NCBI GenBank assembly: GCA_021323735.1
Contig: JAJPKM010000044.1
Coordinates: 62,001-126,000, forward strand
Length of the DNA: 64,000 bases
Reading direction: 5' to 3'
Origin: Gammaproteobacteria bacterium
GTDB taxonomy: Bacteria; Pseudomonadota; Gammaproteobacteria; Steroidobacterales; Steroidobacteraceae
Positions 60,136 through 64,000 of the stretch are shown here, one piece after another. The position numbers were made by a program, and so were the translations under genes. The notes under the pieces are model-generated. The model worked only from the letters and a program-made list of their open reading frames with translations, did not search any database and had not been told where the DNA came from. Numbering within the stretch: the first letter of the stretch is position 1; every line of letters begins with the position of its first letter.

Positions 60136-60189
60136 GATACTAAGAAATTCTTAGTATCGCGTCAACGCAAAAACTAAGACTCTCTTAGT
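60136..60189. promoter_or_regulatory. Two-site operator array between fecI and XRE gene 2
   Basis: Perfect palindrome of 11-bp arms GATACTAAGAA / TTCTTAGTATC around a single A (60136-60158) and a second site ACTAAGA-CTC-TCTTAGT (60173-60189), centres 34 bp apart, exactly as upstream of XRE gene 1. It lies between divergent fecI and XRE copy 2, so one protein could control both promoters. Confidence 0.8.
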
Positions 60190-60209
60190 CCTTAAGGGAC
60201 TCAGGGCAA

Positions 60210-60518
60210 ATGGGTCGGATGTCGATCCTCGCGAAACGTCTGGCGGAGGCGCGCAAGCGCGCTGGCATATCATCCCAGCGGGAGCTCGGCGTCATGGCGG
60301 GATTGCATATATCCGGTGCCGACGTTCGCATGTTCTACTACGAGGCGGGCCAGAATCAGCCCAAATTATCGCTTATGAAGCGTATAGCTGCCGAGCTGCA
60401 CACGCCTCTCCCGTATTTTTATTGTGAGGACGACGTCCTTGCGAACCTCATCCTCAAGTTTGGAACTTTAGACGAGGCGCAAAAGAAGAAGTTGCTCGAC
60501 TTCGTGGACACGCTATAG
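60210..60518 (+). CDS. XRE-family helix-turn-helix regulator (copy 2)
   Basis: 102 residues, clear paralogue of the 58302 gene along its whole length (MSILAKRLAEARKRAGISSQRELGVMAGLHISGADVRMFYYEAGQNQPKLSLMKRIAAELHTPLPYFYCEDDVLANLILKFGTLDEAQKKKLLDFVDTL). The ATG at 60210 is chosen because it aligns with the copy 1 start. It is divergent from fecI over a palindromic operator array and forms the right end of the island. Confidence 0.9.
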   Translation: MGRMSILAKRLAEARKRAGISSQRELGVMAGLHISGADVRMFYYEAGQNQPKLSLMKRIAAELHTPLPYFYCEDDVLANLILKFGTLDEAQKKKLLDFVDTL

Positions 60519-60827
60519 GAGCCGCCAGCTTTGCCCGCCCCGGATAGCGTTGGTGGTGAACCTGTTCGCCGGATCGACTTCTCGAGCAGGGGGTTCAAAC
60601 GGTCGGCCCGATCTCCATCATAGGTGCGAAAATCGCGCCGCTCGGTCGTAGTATCCGCCATGACGGCCATTCGGGTGAGTAGAACGACGGATGCCCCATC
60701 TCAGATACCCCCAAAACACTTCGGCGGTACTCGTACGGACCGCGTAGTGGGCCAGGTAGCAGGGCTCCATCCTGAGGCCATGCCGCAATGCGGCCAAAAG
60801 CGGCCCGCGATGTGGAACAATTGACCC
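60519..60827. other. Intergenic region at the island's right edge
   Basis: 309 bp with no supportable gene, tRNA or attachment site. Short frames on the minus strand give no recognisable family and run into rppH. It should contain the rppH promoter, which I cannot pinpoint. Confidence 0.5.
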
Positions 60828-61373
60828 ATGCCCACCGTGCCACCCACCGACTACATCGATAAGGATGGATTTCGCGCCAATGTGGGCATTGTGCTGACGC
60901 GCGGTCCCGGCGAGGTGTTCCTGGGCGGGCGCGTCGGCGGGCGTGGATGGCAGTTCCCGCAAGGCGGCGTCAATCGTGGCGAGCAGGTCGAACACGCCCT
61001 GTTTAGGGAGCTCAAGGAGGAAATCGGCCTGGGCTCAGAGGATGTCAAGATCCTCGGGTCCACTCAGGGCTGGTTGCGTTACCGCCTGCCGCGTCAGTAC
61101 GTGCGCGACCGCTGCATCGGCCAGAAGCAGCGCTGGTATCTGCTCAAGCTCGTGAGCGACGAATCGAAACTGCGCTTCGATCTCACCACTCAGCCGGAGT
61201 TCGACCGCTGGCGCTGGACTGACTATTGGACCCCGGTGCGCGAGGTGGTGTACTTCAAGCGGCGGGTCTACGTTCGCGCGCTACAGACTCTGGGCAAGTA
61301 CCTGTATCCGGAAGGACTGCCGCCTTATCCTGACTGGTGGCAGGAAATCCAGGCGGTTAAAAACCAGGCTTGA
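60828..61373 (+). CDS. rppH: RNA pyrophosphohydrolase RppH
   Basis: 181 residues. Nudix box GGVNRGEQVEHALFRELKEEIGL, preceded by DGFRANVGIVLTRGPGEVFLGGRVGGRGWQFPQ and followed by RYRLPRQYVRDRCIGQKQRWYLLKL, the RppH/NudH signature. It removes pyrophosphate from mRNA 5' ends and so triggers RNase E decay. Its 3' end overlaps the convergent hemJ by 17 bp. Confidence 0.96.
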   Translation: MPTVPPTDYIDKDGFRANVGIVLTRGPGEVFLGGRVGGRGWQFPQGGVNRGEQVEHALFRELKEEIGLGSEDVKILGSTQGWLRYRLPRQYVRDRCIGQKQRWYLLKLVSDESKLRFDLTTQPEFDRWRWTDYWTPVREVVYFKRRVYVRALQTLGKYLYPEGLPPYPDWWQEIQAVKNQA

Positions 61374-61776
61374 CCACCGCGAGAATCACGATGCCCACCA
61401 GCAGCAGCGAGGGTACCTCGTTGAATGCTCGCAGCCACCTGGCGCTGCGCCGATTGCGCTGTGCGGCAAAATCGCGCAGCAGCTTGTAGCAATATCCGTG
61501 GTAGGCAATGACCAGTGCCACCAGCAGCAATTTGATCTCGAGCCAGCCCATCTGCAAGTACAGAGGGAATGCGATCAGCATCGTGAGTCCGAAAAAAATG
61601 CTGGCCGCGGCGCCGATGGTCATGAGAGTGAATAGGCGCCGCTCCATGATCTCGAAGCGCTGCATGCTGATCGCGTCCTTCGCATCCGCGTGATAGACGT
61701 AGAGGCGCGGCAGATAGAACAGGCCCGCAAACCAGGTGACCACCGCGATGACGTGCAATGCCTTCAACCAGAGCAT
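61357..61776 (-). CDS. hemJ: Protoporphyrinogen IX oxidase HemJ
   Basis: 139 residues, four membrane helices. WLKALHVIAVVTWFAGLFYLPRLYVYHAD (conserved His and the WxAGLFYLPRLFVYH box), MERRLFTLMTIGAA and LEIKLLLVALVIAYHGYCYKLLRDFA identify HemJ (often annotated CopD family). It catalyses the penultimate step of haem synthesis at the inner membrane. Confidence 0.93.
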   Translation of the reverse strand: MLWLKALHVIAVVTWFAGLFYLPRLYVYHADAKDAISMQRFEIMERRLFTLMTIGAAASIFFGLTMLIAFPLYLQMGWLEIKLLLVALVIAYHGYCYKLLRDFAAQRNRRSARWLRAFNEVPSLLLVGIVILAVVKPGF

Positions 61777-61920
61777 GGGCTTTCCGGGGCGTCGGTGTGG
61801 GTGTGGCTAAGAATGTGAGTGTGAGTGAGACTGAAAATAGATGATAACGTGAGATCCTGCCCCGCGGGGGCTGTGTTCGTATAATGGCATTTGATCATTC
61901 AGGAGCGGTAAACCTACGCC

Positions 61921-62712
61921 ATGGCTGATTCGTCCGGCAAATTGGTCGTACGATCCTATGCGCCGAAGCGCCGTGCGGTGCTGTGGACGCTCGCGGCGCT
62001 GCTTGCCGCCGGCATCCTGTATGCGGCGTTCGAGCTGGGGCGTTACGAGGCGGGATTTCGCGTGGTCGACTCCGTGCGCGGTGCGCTCTCGGCCAGCCGC
62101 CGCCTCCGGTCGCTCGAAACGGAGAACGAGAATCAGCGTCGTCAACTCGAGGCTGCGGAAACCGCGCGGCGCGTCGACCGCGAAGGCTACGCCCAAGTCG
62201 AGCGAAGTCTCGGCGACATGCAGAGCCAGATTGCGCGGCTCAACCAGGACTTGTCGTTCTATCGTGGTTTGGTGCAACCGGAATCGCTCATCCACGTCAA
62301 GGTGCAGCAGATGCAAATCGTCCCGGACGGACCCGCAGGCCAGTATCACCTCAAGTTCGTGTTGATGCAGACCGGTAAGCCGCAGAAAGAGGTGGTCGGC
62401 AATGCGGCCATCACCCTGGATGGGCTGCTTCAGGGCAAGCCGCTGAGCCTAAGCTATGCGCAAGTCTCGCCTAACCATCGGATCAGCCTGGCATACTCTC
62501 TGAAGTACTTTCAGGAATACAACGAACCCATCGAATTGCCGGCGGGTTTCGAGCCGACGCGAGTCGGCGTGGAGATCCACAGCGGCAAGGACGCGAATCA
62601 CAGCTTCCGGCAAGCCTTCGTGTGGAAAACACAGGGGATGTCGGTGGAAACCGAGGCGAATCGCGACATCCTCAGTAAAGGTGAGGCAGATGTTCAAACC
62701 GAAACCGAGTAA
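61921..62712 (+). CDS. Membrane-anchored coiled-coil protein (DUF6776-like)
   Basis: 263 residues. One membrane helix (about 19-38), a coiled coil (about 55-115: SRRLRSLETENENQRRQLEAAETARRVDREGYAQVERSLGDMQSQIARLNQDLSFYRGLV) and a beta-rich periplasmic C-terminal domain (HVKVQQMQIVPDGPAGQYHLKFVLMQTGK). The arrangement and position ahead of bactofilin recur in gammaproteobacteria. Role unknown, probably cell-envelope scaffolding. Its 3' end overlaps the bactofilin start by 23 bp. Confidence 0.8.
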   Translation: MADSSGKLVVRSYAPKRRAVLWTLAALLAAGILYAAFELGRYEAGFRVVDSVRGALSASRRLRSLETENENQRRQLEAAETARRVDREGYAQVERSLGDMQSQIARLNQDLSFYRGLVQPESLIHVKVQQMQIVPDGPAGQYHLKFVLMQTGKPQKEVVGNAAITLDGLLQGKPLSLSYAQVSPNHRISLAYSLKYFQEYNEPIELPAGFEPTRVGVEIHSGKDANHSFRQAFVWKTQGMSVETEANRDILSKGEADVQTETE

Positions 62713-63112
62713 GAAAGCAGAAATCGACACGCTGGTCGGCGCGAAGACCCGGATCAACGGCGATGTCGAGTTCGTCGGCGGATTTCATCTGGACGGGTAC
62801 ATCAACGGCAACGTCAGAAGCGAATTGGACAGCGGGTCGACGCTGTCGGTGAGCGAACAGGGCTGCATCGAGGGGTCGGTGATCGTCACCCACATGGTCT
62901 TGAATGGCCTGGTGAAGGGCGATATCGAGGCCGGCGACCGGGTGGAACTCGGCCCAAAGGCGCGGGTTCTGGGCAGTGTGCACTACACCACCATTGAAAC
63001 CGCCGTGGGCGCCCAAATCAATGGAAAACTGGTTCATAGGACCAAGGCCGGCCCCGAGTCGCTCGAAACGGCCGCGGACGGGGCGGACGCAGGTCCCAAA
63101 GGCAGTGCATAA
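62690..63112 (+). CDS. Bactofilin
   Basis: 140 residues from the ATG at 62690 with GTGAGG just upstream, inside the end of the preceding gene. Right-handed beta-helix bactofilin domain (IDTLVGAKTRINGDVEFVGGFHLDGYINGNVRSELDSGSTLSVSEQGCIEGSVIVTHMVLNGLVKGDIEAGDRVELGPKARVLGSVHYTTIETAVGAQINGKL). Bactofilins polymerise at the membrane and organise cell shape or polar machinery. The overlap with the coiled-coil gene suggests that the two act together. Confidence 0.94.
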   Translation: MFKPKPSKKAEIDTLVGAKTRINGDVEFVGGFHLDGYINGNVRSELDSGSTLSVSEQGCIEGSVIVTHMVLNGLVKGDIEAGDRVELGPKARVLGSVHYTTIETAVGAQINGKLVHRTKAGPESLETAADGADAGPKGSA

Positions 63113-63150
63113 CTTTGATTGGCCATGCCGCGCCGGAGTAGAATGAGACT

Positions 63151-63537
63151 ATGAGTATGACTTCTGCATCGATGGCCGACGCCGGCGTTGATATGCCTCC
63201 CGCGGCGCCCAATGTGCTGATTTTCACCGATGCTGCGGCGGGCAAGGTCGGTGAACTCATCCGCGAGGAGGCGAATCCGAACCTGAAGTTGCGCGTTTTC
63301 GTGTCCGGTGGCGGTTGTTCGGGATTTCAGTATGGATTCACCTTCGATGAGAAGATCGAAGACGGCGATTTCTGTGTCGAAAATCATGGCGTCCAATTGC
63401 TGGTCGATCCGATGAGCGCTCAATATCTCATGGGCGCGGAAATCGACTACAAGGAGGATCTGCAGGGCGCGCAGTTCGTCATTCGTAACCCCAACGCAAA
63501 AACAACCTGCGGTTGCGGGTCTTCGTTCTCGGCCTAA
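63151..63537 (+). CDS. erpA: Iron-sulfur cluster insertion protein ErpA
   Basis: 128 residues (an ATG at 63157 is equally possible). A-type carrier: [30 protein letters not shown] and the C-terminal [11 protein letters not shown] give the three conserved cysteines that hold the cluster. It delivers 4Fe-4S clusters to apo-enzymes including IspG. Follows bactofilin by 38 bp in the common order. Confidence 0.94.
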   Translation: MSMTSASMADAGVDMPPAAPNVLIFTDAAAGKVGELIREEANPNLKLRVFVSGGGCSGFQYGFTFDEKIEDGDFCVENHGVQLLVDPMSAQYLMGAEIDYKEDLQGAQFVIRNPNAKTTCGCGSSFSA

Positions 63538-63564
63538 GAGCCCGTCCAAATGTTGATCGTGTAG

Positions 63565-64000
63565 ATGAGCGGCGGTAGGGTCGTGCCCGACGTGCTCGCC
63601 GCCGTCGACTTAGGCTCCAACAGTTTTCACATGGTGGTCGCGCGCCACTCGCACGGCCAGCTCGTCATTCTCGATAGGCTGCGTGAAATGGTGCGCCTGG
63701 CGGCGGGTTTGGGCGCCAGCGGCCGGCTGGACGACGCAGCCGCCGATCGGGCGCTGCGCTGCCTGGAGCGCTTCGGACAGCGCCTGCGAGCCATGCGCGC
63801 GGACAGTGTGCGAGTGGTCGGCACCAATGCCCTGAGGCACGCCAAACGCAAGCGCTGGTTCCTGGAGCGTGCGCGCGCGGCGCTCGGCCACCCCATCGAA
63901 ATCATCTCGGGATTGGAAGAGGCGCGCCTGATTTATTCAGGCGTGGCGCACACCAGTCCGATGAATCCGGACAAACGATTGGTGATCGACATCGGTGGCG
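63565..64000 (+). CDS. ppx: Exopolyphosphatase / pppGpp phosphohydrolase, N-terminal part (partial)
   Basis: Frame open from the ATG at 63565 to the right edge, 145 codons. VLAAVDLGSNSFHMVVARHSHGQLVILDRLREMVRLAAGLG is the N-terminal ASKHA phosphate-1 motif of Ppx/GppA; VRVVGTNALRHAKRKRWFLERARAALGHPIEIISGLEEARLIYSGV and LVIDIGG (start of phosphate-2) follow. It degrades polyphosphate or pppGpp; Ppx and GppA cannot be separated from this portion. Confidence 0.93.
   Translation, partial: MSGGRVVPDVLAAVDLGSNSFHMVVARHSHGQLVILDRLREMVRLAAGLGASGRLDDAAADRALRCLERFGQRLRAMRADSVRVVGTNALRHAKRKRWFLERARAALGHPIEIISGLEEARLIYSGVAHTSPMNPDKRLVIDIGG

Noticed and set aside
60530-60640. tRNA-like stretch with GGTTCAAA near the island's right edge, which could have marked an integration site
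   Set aside because: No acceptor-stem pairing, anticodon arm or CCA end can be drawn around it, and no matching repeat is seen at the left edge.
60618-60995. 125-codon minus-strand open frame upstream of and into rppH
   Set aside because: It overlaps the start of a clear rppH gene in the opposite frame, has no recognisable domain, and its composition looks like a shadow of GC-rich coding sequence.

Overview
The window is a GC-rich chromosome segment. Its gene content (Pil-Chp twitching chemosystem, RsmE/RuvX/YqgE/GshB neighbourhood, AmpD, RppH, HemJ, bactofilin-ErpA, AroQ-TyrA fusion, TonB-dependent uptake, gammaproteobacterial-type LexA box) points to an aerobic, motile gammaproteobacterium, probably of the Nevskiales/Steroidobacter/Xanthomonadales side. 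That placement rests on gene content and recognised protein families only; no rRNA gene is present.

Layout. 1-6 kb: end of an RDD membrane protein; a minus-strand operon of acyltransferase, LytS-type kinase and LytTR regulator; then a plus-strand AtzG-like/AtzE-like/formamidase amide-hydrolysis cluster. 6-10 kb: minus-strand housekeeping block gshB, TonB-like protein, yqgE, ruvX, pyrB. 10-19.5 kb: pilG-pilH-pilI-pilJ-chpA-chpC, with no pilK methyltransferase or chpB methylesterase. 19.5-25.3 kb: lipoprotein with Ig-like and PQQ-like repeats, rsmE, ampD, pduO-type adenosyltransferase, cysQ, a HELLH putative metalloprotease and a CPXCG zinc-ribbon protein. 25.6-30.3 kb: a three-gene 2-oxoacid:ferredoxin oxidoreductase operon. 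30.4-33.2 kb: DUF218 protein, a 71-residue VPEID-CTERM peptide and its dedicated exosortase E/CAAX-protease fusion. 33.3-36.2 kb: gamma-glutamyltransferase, a MarR regulator and a tautomerase whose promoters share an identical 19-bp operator. 36.3-45.5 kb: minus-strand aromatic catabolic block (RidA, enoyl-CoA hydratase, MarR, SDR, 2-aminobenzoyl/salicylyl-CoA-type monooxygenase-reductase, indolepyruvate:ferredoxin oxidoreductase, pdxH). 45.6-47.8 kb: tyrA and a diguanylate cyclase. 47.9-48.4 kb: an unknown gene behind a near-perfect LexA box. 48.4-60.5 kb: accessory island. 60.8-64 kb: core genes again (rppH, hemJ, a coiled-coil membrane protein, bactofilin, erpA, start of ppx/gppA).

The most interesting part is the island at 50.0-60.5 kb: a complete proteobacterial lasso-peptide locus. 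A 47-residue precursor with predicted core GIVGLEFEGPMPTGLPL (ring Gly1-Glu8) is followed by a perfect 11-bp hairpin, a fused B1-B2 leader peptidase and an asparagine-synthetase-like cyclase. A convergent operon encodes an STN-domain TonB-dependent receptor and an S9-family lasso isopeptidase. Next to it are an accessory CsrA, a FecI/FecR sigma/anti-sigma pair, and two paralogous XRE repressors, each preceded by the same two-site operator array with identical 34-bp spacing. Together this reads as make the peptide, take it back through the STN receptor, signal to FecR/FecI, and open it with the isopeptidase. The core sequence and the twin XRE/CsrA control layer are not ones I recognise from described lasso systems.

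A second tidy system is the stand-alone exosortase E plus its tiny His-rich VPEID-CTERM substrate at 31.3-33.2 kb.
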